64,000 bases of DNA. Source: DASZBX01 sp035943635. GTDB lineage: Bacteria > Actinomycetota > Actinomycetes > Streptomycetales > Catenulisporaceae. How positions within the stretch are numbered: the first letter of the stretch is position 1; each line of letters begins with the position of its first letter. A model generated the notes under the pieces. The model was not told the origin of the DNA, made no database searches, and worked only from the letters and a program-made list of their open reading frames with translations. The stretch lies in NCBI GenBank assembly GCA_035943635.1, contig DASZBX010000039.1, positions 46,354 through 110,353 on the forward strand, read 5' to 3'. Of this stretch, positions 8,734 to 16,786 are shown piece by piece. The position numbers and the translations under genes are program-made.

Positions 8734-9939
8734 ATGACCGACGCAGTGCAGCCGGTGCCGTTCATCAAGCGGGTCCGGATCCAGAACTTCAAATCCATCG
8801 AGAGCTGCGACGTCGAACTCGCCACGCTCACCGTGCTGGTCGGCTTGAACGCGGCCGGGAAATCGAACTTCCTCGACGCGCTCAGATTCGTCGTCGACGC
8901 GCTGACGAACGGCCTCCAGGCCGCGATCGCGCAACGTTCCGGTCCGGATGGATTGTGGTTCGAGGGTGCGCACGAGCAGCCGCTCTCGATCGAGCTCGAA
9001 CTGGATCTCCAACGGCCCCTCGACCGTGGCCACGGACCGGCCACCTACGGCTTCCGCCTCGGTCTGGCCGAGCCGGTGAGCCGATTCCGGGTCAAGGTGC
9101 TGCACGAGTGGTTCACCTTCGAGCGTGAAGACGGCCAGGTGATTTCGCATGCGACCGGAGATCCGGGTGCCTCGGACACAGGGATCACCAATCTGGTAGC
9201 CGGTGGTTCAGACCTGCTGCTGCGGAGCCTTGCGACCCGCAGCCAAGAGATCGGCAACCTGCACAATGCGTTGATAGGCATCTCCCTCCACTCGCCTGAC
9301 CCGGTCGTGATGAGGGAAGTCAAACCGGCCGAGGACGGTACGAGCCTCGGAGCACATGGAGAGCGCCTGGGTGATGTTCTCGGCCGGATCGCCAGCGGCT
9401 GGCCGATCGCCAAGAACCGGATCGACGCGTATCTGGCCTCAGTCGTGCCCGGAGCCGTCGGCATCGATCACCTGGATCTTGGTAGGAACTACTCCACAGT
9501 CCAATTGTGGATGAGAGACCTTGAAACGGATGAGGTGTCCTCCTTCTCGCCCGAGGCGATCTCCGACGGCACATTGCGTGCCGCCGGAGTGCTCGCCGCT
9601 CTGTTCCAGCCGGACAGTCTGGTCGGCTACATCACTGCGGTCTGCATCGACGAGCCGGAACTCGGTCTGCACCCCTCAGCTGCCGGGATGCTGTTCTACG
9701 CCCTCGTCGAGGCGACCCGGCACGTCCAGGTGATCGTCGCGACCCAGAGCGGCGACCTGCTGCACCGCGACGAGATCGACCTGGACTGGATCCGCCCGGT
9801 GGCCATGCGCGACGGCCGGACCGTGATCGGACCGGTCGATTCGGTGACCCGCGAAGTCGTCAGGCGCAAGCTCGCGACCGTCGGCGAACGGATGCGCCTG
9901 GACCAGATCCTGCCGGCGGGACTCGAGGACGGGGAGTAG
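8734..9939 (+). CDS. RecF/SMC-like AAA ATPase (COG4637 type) of two-gene island
   Basis: The 401-residue protein opens with the RecF/OLD-type strand IQNFKSI and an ABC-class P-loop (VGLNAAGKSN, about residue 37-46). It has an ABC-signature-like SDGTLRAAG and Walker B with D-loop (CIDEPELGLHP). ATQSGDLL follows in the switch position. There is no coiled-coil arm or fused Toprim domain, which suggests the partner nuclease is separate: the next gene, 6 bp downstream, is DUF4276. Codon use is noticeably less GC-biased than in ruvC or ruvA, in line with acquisition. A role in phage defence is inferred from the architecture only. Confidence 0.85.
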   Translation: MTDAVQPVPFIKRVRIQNFKSIESCDVELATLTVLVGLNAAGKSNFLDALRFVVDALTNGLQAAIAQRSGPDGLWFEGAHEQPLSIELELDLQRPLDRGHGPATYGFRLGLAEPVSRFRVKVLHEWFTFEREDGQVISHATGDPGASDTGITNLVAGGSDLLLRSLATRSQEIGNLHNALIGISLHSPDPVVMREVKPAEDGTSLGAHGERLGDVLGRIASGWPIAKNRIDAYLASVVPGAVGIDHLDLGRNYSTVQLWMRDLETDEVSSFSPEAISDGTLRAAGVLAALFQPDSLVGYITAVCIDEPELGLHPSAAGMLFYALVEATRHVQVIVATQSGDLLHRDEIDLDWIRPVAMRDGRTVIGPVDSVTREVVRRKLATVGERMRLDQILPAGLEDGE

Positions 9940-9945
9940 CGGGCG

Positions 9946-10551
9946 ATGGGACGTGTGACGATCGCGTCTGTGGTCGAAGGGGAAGGCGAAGTCGGCGCGC
10001 TGCCCAAGGTGCTCCAGCGGATCGCCCTCGAACTGGAGGTCTGGGAGCTGTACACCCCGAGGCCGCACCGCGTTCCCCGCTCCAACCTGCTGCTTGCGGG
10101 CGGGATCGAGAACGCGGTCCAGCAGGAGGCTTTGCAGGTCAGGGGCGCTGGGGGAGTGCTCGTACTGCTCGACGCCGACAAGGACTGCCCGGCCGAATAC
10201 GGTCCGAGGCTGCTCGAACGGGCGCAGAAGGCCTGGCCAGGCATTGCGGTCTCCGTGGTTCTGCCCAAGCCGGAGTTCGAGGCGTGGTACCGCGCCGCAG
10301 CCGACTCGCCGGCCGGGAAAGCGGGCTTCGCGGCGGACATGACCCGCCCGAAGGACCCGGAAGGCTCTCCGCGCGACGCGAAAGGCTGGCTGAGCGCGCA
10401 TCGCTCCAAGAGCGAGCCGTACAGCCCCGTTCCTGACCAGGCGATATTGGCAAGCCTCTTCGACCTGGGCATGGCACGCGAGAACGCCCCGTCCTTCGAC
10501 AAGTTCTACCGCGATGTGGCTCGGCTGTTGAAGGGCAACCGGCCCACCTAG
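9946..10551 (+). CDS. DUF4276 family protein, Toprim-like
   Basis: The 201-residue protein begins with a beta strand ending in VEGEGE and has a second acidic strand LLDADKDCP. This spacing of a Glu motif and a DxD motif matches the Toprim fold used by OLD nucleases and topoisomerases. EFEAWY and the C-terminal ARENAPSFDKFYRDVARLL are shared with a second, broken homologue at 20.1 kb. It follows the ATPase after 6 bp, so the two are almost certainly co-expressed. Catalysis is not proven; the pairing resembles ATPase/Toprim effectors such as OLD or PARIS. Confidence 0.8.
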   Translation: MGRVTIASVVEGEGEVGALPKVLQRIALELEVWELYTPRPHRVPRSNLLLAGGIENAVQQEALQVRGAGGVLVLLDADKDCPAEYGPRLLERAQKAWPGIAVSVVLPKPEFEAWYRAAADSPAGKAGFAADMTRPKDPEGSPRDAKGWLSAHRSKSEPYSPVPDQAILASLFDLGMARENAPSFDKFYRDVARLLKGNRPT

Positions 10552-10576
10552 ACGCGTCAAGGCGCCCCCGATTTAT

Positions 10577-10626
10577 CCGGCATGTCCCTGACCCGGGGCC
10601 GGGGGCATCGCAAGAGCGGGTTCCGG
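10577..10626 (+). repeat. 50-bp direct repeat, right copy
   Basis: Near-identical copy of 8624-8673, located 25 bp past the DUF4276 stop. It is the likely original continuation of ruvC, because the reading frame stays open beyond it. Confidence 0.9.
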
Positions 10627-10656
10627 GAACAGCCGGGGCCGGTCGGAGATCACTAG
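10577..10656 (+). pseudogene. Displaced ruvC 3' tail
   Basis: Read in the ruvC frame, this stretch encodes the same 16 C-terminal residues as the intact gene. It then continues with EQPGPVGDH and a TAG at 10654-10656. It looks like the severed end of the ancestral ruvC, separated from the gene body by the two-gene insertion. There is no start codon signal of its own. Confidence 0.7.
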
Positions 10657-10705
10657 CGTGGAATCGAATTCAGCTGACTGACCTGGCTGCGACAATGGAC
10701 GTGTG

Positions 10706-10861
10706 ATGGAACTCAAGACCCTGGCCGATCTCACCGCAGTCATCACGCCGGAGCGCCGCGAGCGGATCGAGGCGGCCAAGCAGGAACTGGTCGATGCCGA
10801 ACGCGGGCACGAACTCGCCGCGCTAGCTCCGACTGTCGAAACCCCCGCCCCACCCACGTGA
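10706..10861 (+). pseudogene. Truncated XRE/HigA-type antitoxin remnant
   Basis: A 51-codon ORF reads MELKTLADLTAVITPERRER and continues IEAAKQELVDAERGHELAAL. That is the usual lead-in helix of XRE-type antitoxins before their helix-turn-helix. After this point the sequence turns into a Pro/Thr tail and stops, so the DNA-binding domain is missing. No toxin gene is seen beside it. It may be expressed as a short peptide but is best read as debris at the same insertion-prone gap between ruvC and ruvA. Confidence 0.5.
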
Positions 10862-10996
10862 CCGCCGCCCCCGGCCCGCGCCGCCACCCCCGCCTGTCAC
10901 CCTGGTCCGGTAGCGTTCAACTGCCCGCTAACATTCCACTACCAGTGAATACCAGCGGCTACCACCAACCGCGAGCAGTGGACAGGAGGCCGGGGC

Positions 10997-11629
10997 ATGA
11001 TCGCCTTTGTCGAGGGTGAGGTCGCGGCGGTGACCCCCGAGGCCGTGGTGATCATGGTCGGCGGGGTCGGGATGCTGGTGCACTGCGCGCCGAACGTGCT
11101 CGGCGGGCTGGCCGTGGGGACCAAGACCCGGCTGGCCACGACGCTGGTCGTGCGGGAGGACTCGCTCACCCTCTACGGCTTCCTGGACGACGACGAACGC
11201 CTGGTCTTCCAGCAGGTGCAGACCGCCAGCGGGATCGGGCCGCGGGTCGCGCTGGCGATGCTGGCCACGCACAGCCCGAACACGCTGCGCCGGATCCTGG
11301 CCACCCAGGATGTCAAATCCCTGACCATGGTGCCCGGGATCGGGCCGAAGGGCGCGCAGAAGATCCTGATCGAGCTGAAGGGCAAGCTCGGCGCCCCGGT
11401 CGGCGGCGTCGGCCCGGCCGGGCCCGGCTCCGGCGCCGGCGCCGGCCCGGGCGCGGGCCCCTGGCGCGGGCAGTTGCTGGACGCGCTGACCGGGCTCGGC
11501 TGGGCCCCCCGGGACGCCGAGAACGCGGTGACCGACGTCGAGCCGCTGGCCGCCGAGGCGATCGCCGCGGGCCAGAGCCCGCAGCTGCCGGTACTGCTGC
11601 GCGCCGCCCTGCGCAGTCTCAAGCGATGA
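10997..11629 (+). CDS. ruvA: Holliday junction branch migration protein RuvA
   Basis: The 210-residue protein has the OB-fold N-terminus (MIAFVEGEVAAVTPEAVVI) and tandem helix-hairpin-helix motifs (GIGPRVALAML and GIGPKGAQKI). A Gly/Pro/Ala linker follows, then the C-terminal domain III that binds RuvB. It forms the tetramer that clasps the four-way junction. AGGAGG lies 7 bp before the ATG, and the stop overlaps the ruvB ATG. Confidence 0.96.
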   Translation: MIAFVEGEVAAVTPEAVVIMVGGVGMLVHCAPNVLGGLAVGTKTRLATTLVVREDSLTLYGFLDDDERLVFQQVQTASGIGPRVALAMLATHSPNTLRRILATQDVKSLTMVPGIGPKGAQKILIELKGKLGAPVGGVGPAGPGSGAGAGPGAGPWRGQLLDALTGLGWAPRDAENAVTDVEPLAAEAIAAGQSPQLPVLLRAALRSLKR

Positions 11630-12747
11630 CCGACGACGGGGGACCGCAGCCCATGGACCAGCACGGCCACGACTACGACGACTACCCGGACGAGAACCCG
11701 CAGCGCCTGATGGACGCCGTGGCCGACAACGAGGACCGGGCGGCCGAGGCGGCGCTGCGGCCCAAGACGCTGCGCGAGTTCGTCGGCCAGCGCAAGGTCA
11801 GCGAGCAGCTCGAACTCCTGCTGCACGCCGCGAAGGGCCGCGGCGCGGCGCCGGACCACATCCTGCTGGCCGGCCCGCCCGGGCTGGGCAAGACCACGCT
11901 GTCGATGATCGTCGCGGCCGAGCTCGGCGTGCCGATCCGGATCACCTCCGGGCCGGCCATCCAGCACGCGGGCGACCTCGCCGCGATCCTGTCCTCGCTG
12001 GCCGAGGGCGAGGTGCTGTTCCTGGACGAGATCCACCGGATGTCCCGCCCGGCCGAAGAGATGCTGTACATGGCGATGGAGGACTTCCGGGTCGACGTGA
12101 TCGTGGGCAAGGGCCCCGGGGCCACCGCGATCCCGCTCGAACTGCCGCCGTTCACGCTGGTCGGCGCCACCACCCGGTCCGGCCTGCTGCCCGCGCCGCT
12201 GCGCGACCGGTTCGGGTTCACCGGGCACATGGAGTTCTACGAGACCGCGGACCTGGAGTCGGTGGTGCACCGCTCGGCCCGGCTGCTCGGCGTGCAGATC
12301 GAGGGCGAGGGGGCGGCCGAGATCGCCTCGCGCTCGCGCGGCACCCCCCGGATCGCCAACCGGCTGTTACGCCGGGTGCGCGATTTCGCCCAGGTCCGCG
12401 GGGACGGACGGGTCACCCTGGACTCCGCCCGGGCCGCGCTGGAGGTCTACGAGGTGGACGAACGCGGCCTGGACCGGCTGGACCGGGCCGTGCTCGGCGC
12501 CCTGCTGCGGCTGTTCAACGGCGGCCCGGTCGGACTTTCCACCCTAGCCGTCGCAATCGGGGAGGAAACCGACACCGTCGAGGAGGTGGCCGAGCCTTTT
12601 TTGGTCCGCCAGGGCCTGCTCGCGCGCACCCCGCGGGGCCGGATCGCGACCAGTTCCGCATGGGCCCACCTGGGCATTCCCCAACCGGCCGGACCGGGCG
12701 GGGCTCAGGGTTCGCTGTTCGGTCCGCCGGGTGCCGGGAGTTCTTAA
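11626..12747 (+). CDS. ruvB: Holliday junction branch migration ATPase RuvB
   Basis: The 373-residue AAA+ motor has Walker A GPPGLGKTT (residues 83-91), Walker B LFLDEIHRM, sensor 1 GATTRSG and the C-terminal winged helix that contacts DNA. An extra acidic, Asp/Tyr/His-rich N-terminal stretch of about 35 residues precedes the core. It is translationally coupled to ruvA. Together with RuvC it completes the resolvasome, although ruvC is separated from ruvAB by the island. Confidence 0.97.
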   Translation: MTDDGGPQPMDQHGHDYDDYPDENPQRLMDAVADNEDRAAEAALRPKTLREFVGQRKVSEQLELLLHAAKGRGAAPDHILLAGPPGLGKTTLSMIVAAELGVPIRITSGPAIQHAGDLAAILSSLAEGEVLFLDEIHRMSRPAEEMLYMAMEDFRVDVIVGKGPGATAIPLELPPFTLVGATTRSGLLPAPLRDRFGFTGHMEFYETADLESVVHRSARLLGVQIEGEGAAEIASRSRGTPRIANRLLRRVRDFAQVRGDGRVTLDSARAALEVYEVDERGLDRLDRAVLGALLRLFNGGPVGLSTLAVAIGEETDTVEEVAEPFLVRQGLLARTPRGRIATSSAWAHLGIPQPAGPGGAQGSLFGPPGAGSS

Positions 12748-12758
12748 GAACCACATCG

Positions 12759-12788
12759 TTGTTTAGTCCGGGCATGAGCGCATAGACT
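12759..12788 (+). promoter_or_regulatory. Promoter of yajC-secD-secF
   Basis: TTGTTT (12759-12764), an 18-bp spacer and TAGACT (12783-12788) form a sigma70-type promoter (HrdB in actinomycetes), about 66 bp before yajC and outside ruvB. Confidence 0.55.
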
Positions 12789-12854
12789 CCGCCCTGACCT
12801 GGAGTACCCGTTTTCCCGCGTTCCGCCGCGGCTTCCACAGAACAGCTGAGTATC

Positions 12855-13304
12855 GTGCAACTATTGTTGGTTTATGTTGTGATCATCGGCGCCGTCATGG
12901 TTTTCATGACCAGTCGAGGTCGCAAGAAACAGCAGACGCAGCAGCTGACGATGCGGGAGGCACTGGTCCCGGGTGTTGAGGCCCGCACCATCGGCGGGCT
13001 CGTCGGCGAGGTGGTCGAGGTGACCGACGAACACGTCATCCTCGAGACCACCCCCGGAGTCCGGCTCAAGTTCGTGAAGACCGCCGTGGCCGGCATCCTG
13101 CCGCCCGCGATCGAGGCGGACGCCGAGCCGGAGGAGTACGAGCAGGCCGCGGACTCCGAGACGGAGCCCGAGGACTCGGCCGCCGAGCTCGGCTCCGAGT
13201 CCGCCGAGGACCAGGACGGCTCTGCCGGCGGCGAGACCGAAGGCCTCGCCCCCGCCCCCTTCGCGACCGCCGAGGCCGCCGAGGCGGAGCTGTCCAAGAA
13301 GTAG
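12855..13304 (+). CDS. yajC: Preprotein translocase accessory subunit YajC
   Basis: The 149-residue protein has a single N-terminal membrane helix (about residues 3-18), then the conserved cytosolic part (QQLTMREALVPGVEARTIGG), and a long acidic Glu/Asp/Ala/Ser tail. YajC assembles with SecDF near SecYEG. The start is GTG at 12855. Its position directly before secD matches the family's usual order. Confidence 0.93.
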   Translation: MQLLLVYVVIIGAVMVFMTSRGRKKQQTQQLTMREALVPGVEARTIGGLVGEVVEVTDEHVILETTPGVRLKFVKTAVAGILPPAIEADAEPEEYEQAADSETEPEDSAAELGSESAEDQDGSAGGETEGLAPAPFATAEAAEAELSKK

Positions 13305-13383
13305 CCGGCGTACGTCCGGCGGCACGGCGCGGCCGAGGTAGAACCGCGATACTGCGACTTACAGAAATAATCAGGAGATACAG

Positions 13384-15423
13384 GTGGCTGCGAGGAATAC
13401 CTGGAGCCGTAAAAAGCCCGGGTCGCGCGGGGGCTTGACACAATCACCCCGCTTTCCGCTGACGTTTTTGGCCGTGCTCATCGTCGCGATGTACACGGTG
13501 ATGGCAGCGATAGGGACTTGGACCCCGCGTCTCGCGGTGGACCTGGCCGGCGGCATCAGCGCGATCTACACGGCGAAGGCTGCGCCGGGTCAGACCACGA
13601 TCAGCCAGGCGGCCATGGGCACGGCGGTGAGCATCTTCGAGGACCGGATCAACGCGTTCGGCGTGTCCGAGGCCTCGGTGGCTCAGGAGGGCGCCGACAC
13701 CATCCAGGTGGAGGTGCCCGGCTCGACCACCAACGCGCAGACCCAGCTGAACCTGATCGGCCAGACGGCGCTGCTCTACTTCCGCCCGGTCGAGGAGGTC
13801 GCGGCGGCCGGCCCCATCTCGACCGCCACCGCCACCCCGAGCGCGGGCGCCTCCGGCACCCCGGCTCCGTCCGCGGGCGCCTCCGGCACCCCGGCCCCGA
13901 GCTCCACCGCCACCGGGACCAGCGTCGCGCCGAAGGGCACCACCTCGGCCACGCCCAGCACGAAGGCCTCCGGCGCCTCGGGCCAGGCGGAGAAGCTGAC
14001 CCCGGTGCGTGAGGCGGGCGCCACCACGGCCCCGGCCACGCCCAAGGCCACCGGCAGCCCGGCCGCCTCCGGCACCCCGGCGGCGTCCTCGGCGGCCACC
14101 GCCCCGGCCACCGCCCCGGCCACCGCGGCGCCCAGCGCGACCTCGGCCGCCGAGGCGGCGGCCGAAGCCCAGGCGGAGCAGGCCTCGAGCCAGTTCAACT
14201 CGCTGACCTGCCTGAACGACACGGCGACGGCCAAGTACCTGACCACGATCGGCGACGCCAAGCCGACCGACTACATCGCCACCTGCGGCGCCGCCGGCAC
14301 CGACGCGGCCGGGTACAAGTACCTGCTCGGCCCCGAGCTGGTCAAGGGCACCGACGTGACCAAGGCCGTGGCCAACCCGGTGGAGACCGGCAGCGGCTCG
14401 AACGCGGTGGCCACCGGCGCGTGGGAGATCGACCTGTCCTTCAACGCCGCAGGCAAGGCGGACTTCGCCGCGGCGACCACGACGCTCTACCAGAACTACC
14501 AGTCGGGGCAGAACGGCGGCCAGCAGACCGGCCCGGACCAGTTCGCGGTCACCCTGGACGGCCAGGTCTACTCCGACCCGGCGGTCAACCAGGGCGCGAT
14601 CACCGGCGGCACCGCGACGATCTCCGGCTCGTTCTCCGAGCAGACCGCGAACCAGCTGGCCACGATCCTGGGCTACGGCGCACTGCCGCTGACCTTCAAC
14701 ATCAGCCAGCAGTCGATCATCTCCCCGACCCTGGGCGGCAGCCAGCTCGACGGCGGCCTGATCGCCGGCGCGGTCGGCCTGCTGCTGGTCTTCCTGTACG
14801 TGATCTTCTACTACCGCGCCCTGTCCGTGGTGGCGATCACCAGCCTCTTCGTCGCCGGCTCGATCACCTACGCCGCGGCGGTGCTGCTCGGCCCGCTGCT
14901 CGGATTCACCCTCTCGCTGGCCGGTGTGGCCGGTCTGATCGTGGCGATCGGTATCACGGCGGACTCGTTCGTCGTGTTCTTCGAACGCATCCGGGACGAG
15001 GTGCGCGAGGGCAGAACGATGCGCAGCGGCATCCAGCACGGCTGGACCCGGGCCCGGCGCACGATCGTCGCCTCGGACTTCGTGTCCTTCCTGGCGGCCT
15101 TCGTGCTGTACATCTTCACGGTCGGTGAGGTCCAGGGCTTCGCGTTCACCCTCGGTCTGACCACCGTGGTCGACATCGTGGTCGTGTTCCTGTTCACCAA
15201 GCCGCTGTTGACCATCCTGTCCAACACCCGGTTCTTCGGCGGCGGGCACAAGCTGTCCGGGGTCGACCCGGAGCAGATCGAGACCGCGGCGCCGAACTGG
15301 CGCTCGGGCAACCGGCCGCGGATGACCGTGGCCGAGCGCCGCCGGGCGGCCGAGGCCGCCGCGGCCGGCGAGGACCCGACCGAAGACGCCGAAAGCACCG
15401 ACCCGAACCGAGTGGAGGCCTGA
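13384..15423 (+). CDS. secD: Protein translocase subunit SecD with low-complexity insert
   Basis: SecD uses the proton-motive force to pull exported chains out of the translocon. The start is GTG at 13384. There is a TM helix at about 25-45, the P1 domain, and a C-terminal bundle of five helices with the SecD/RND pattern (DGGLIAGAVGLLLVF, GLIVAIGITADSFVVFFERI). At 679 residues it is longer than usual. The excess is an Ala/Thr/Pro/Ser-rich stretch at residues about 143-268, including two copies of AGASGTPAPS, placed in the external P1 region. The stop overlaps the secF start. Confidence 0.94.
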   Translation: MAARNTWSRKKPGSRGGLTQSPRFPLTFLAVLIVAMYTVMAAIGTWTPRLAVDLAGGISAIYTAKAAPGQTTISQAAMGTAVSIFEDRINAFGVSEASVAQEGADTIQVEVPGSTTNAQTQLNLIGQTALLYFRPVEEVAAAGPISTATATPSAGASGTPAPSAGASGTPAPSSTATGTSVAPKGTTSATPSTKASGASGQAEKLTPVREAGATTAPATPKATGSPAASGTPAASSAATAPATAPATAAPSATSAAEAAAEAQAEQASSQFNSLTCLNDTATAKYLTTIGDAKPTDYIATCGAAGTDAAGYKYLLGPELVKGTDVTKAVANPVETGSGSNAVATGAWEIDLSFNAAGKADFAAATTTLYQNYQSGQNGGQQTGPDQFAVTLDGQVYSDPAVNQGAITGGTATISGSFSEQTANQLATILGYGALPLTFNISQQSIISPTLGGSQLDGGLIAGAVGLLLVFLYVIFYYRALSVVAITSLFVAGSITYAAAVLLGPLLGFTLSLAGVAGLIVAIGITADSFVVFFERIRDEVREGRTMRSGIQHGWTRARRTIVASDFVSFLAAFVLYIFTVGEVQGFAFTLGLTTVVDIVVVFLFTKPLLTILSNTRFFGGGHKLSGVDPEQIETAAPNWRSGNRPRMTVAERRRAAEAAAAGEDPTEDAESTDPNRVEA

Positions 15424-16595
15424 TGTCCCGCCTGGGTGACCTGGGTAACCGCCTCTACAGCGGCGAACAGTCGTACAACATCGTCGGCCGCGGCAAGCGC
15501 TGGATCGCCGTCTTCGGCGCCGTGCTGGTGCTGGCCGTGCTGGGCCTGCTGGTGCGCGGCCTGGTCTTCTCCGAGGAGTTCACCGGCGGCGCCACCATCA
15601 CGGTGCCCTCGGCGACCCTGTCGGTCGACCAGGCGACGACCATCGCCCACGACAGCGGCCTGACCGACCCGACCGTGCAGACCGCGTCCGTGATCGGCGG
15701 CGGCCGGCAGGTCGAGATCACCGTCAAGACGATCTCCGACACCGACCGGGACAAGCTGACCGCCGCGCTGGCGAAGGCGACCGGGGCCAACCCGAACACG
15801 ATCAACGTCTCGTCCACCGGCGCCAGCTGGGGCCACTCGGTGTCCAAGCAGGCCATCGAGGCGCTGATCGTCTTCCTGGTCCTGGTGGCCGCCTACCTGG
15901 CGATCTTCTTCGAGTGGCAGATGGCCGCCGCGGCGATCGTGTCGCTGCTCAACGTGATCGTGATCACCGTGGGCGTCTACGCCTGGTCCGGCCTGGAGGT
16001 CTCCCCGGCCACGATCACCGGCTTCCTGACCATCCTCGGTTACGCCCTGTATGACGCGGTGGTCGTGTTCGACAAGGTCCGGGAGAACATCAAGCTCCAG
16101 GTCAAGACGGACAAGCTCGGCTACGCGGACGCCGCGAACCTGGCCGTGAACCAGACCCTGGTCCGTTCGCTCAACACCTCCCTGATCGCGACCATCCCGG
16201 TGTTCGCGCTGCTGCTCGGCGGCACCCTGTCCGGGGCCACCGAACTGCAGGACCTGGCGCTGGCCCTGTTCGTGGGTATCGCCGCCGGTACCATCTCCTC
16301 CATCCTGGTCGCCACCCCGACCCTGGCCTGGCTCAAGGGCCTGGACCCGGCGGTGCGGGCGCACACCCAGCGGCTGGAGAAGAAGGCCGTGCGCGGCGCC
16401 AACCGGGCCTCGGCCTCGGCCGCGGTGTCCGCCCCGGCGCAGGCCGGCCGGTCCGGCTCGGCCGCCGAGTCCGACGACGCCCTGGCCTCGGCCCGGGTCG
16501 TGGTCACCACCGGCAGCGGCGGGGCCGGCGGCGACGTCCGGCGCAATCCGGCCCAGCGCAACCAGCCGGTGCGCAATACCAAGAAGAAGCGTTAG
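15423..16595 (+). CDS. secF: Protein translocase subunit SecF
   Basis: The 390-residue protein shows the SecF signature FTGGATI, six membrane segments and the conserved ALYDAVVVFDKVREN motif of the proton relay. The C-terminal 65 residues are Arg/Ala/Lys-rich and cytosolic. ATG at 15423 overlaps the secD stop. It works as a heterodimer with SecD. Confidence 0.95.
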   Translation: MSRLGDLGNRLYSGEQSYNIVGRGKRWIAVFGAVLVLAVLGLLVRGLVFSEEFTGGATITVPSATLSVDQATTIAHDSGLTDPTVQTASVIGGGRQVEITVKTISDTDRDKLTAALAKATGANPNTINVSSTGASWGHSVSKQAIEALIVFLVLVAAYLAIFFEWQMAAAAIVSLLNVIVITVGVYAWSGLEVSPATITGFLTILGYALYDAVVVFDKVRENIKLQVKTDKLGYADAANLAVNQTLVRSLNTSLIATIPVFALLLGGTLSGATELQDLALALFVGIAAGTISSILVATPTLAWLKGLDPAVRAHTQRLEKKAVRGANRASASAAVSAPAQAGRSGSAAESDDALASARVVVTTGSGGAGGDVRRNPAQRNQPVRNTKKKR

Positions 16596-16650
16596 GCGCA
16601 CCAGTCGTCGCCGTACGCCGGGTACACCGCGGCGGGCGTCCGGGGGGGCC

Positions 16651-16685
16651 GAGAAGGCTCCGCGGGCGTCCGCCGCGGTTTTCTC
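16651..16685 (+). terminator. Hairpin terminator after secF
   Basis: GAGAA (16651-16655) and TTCTC (16681-16685) enclose an inner CCGCGG/CCGCGG stem (16660-16665, 16673-16678) with a TTTT run in the outer arm. It lies in the 191-bp gap where apt is expected in other actinomycetes. Confidence 0.5.
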
Positions 16686-16710
16686 GTGCCCCGATTGTGC
16701 CACTCGGTCA

Positions 16711-16738
16711 TTTGGGCCCCGCCCGGCTCGGGTAAGAT
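16711..16738 (+). promoter_or_regulatory. relA promoter
   Basis: TTTGGG (16711-16716) and TAAGAT (16733-16738) are separated by 16 bp. Transcription would begin near 16745, too close to the upstream GTG at 16754 but well placed for the TTG at 16787. Confidence 0.5.
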
Positions 16739-16786
16739 GAGATACCGGGACAAGTGTGGCCCGGCAGGCCGATCGGAGGTCGGGGC

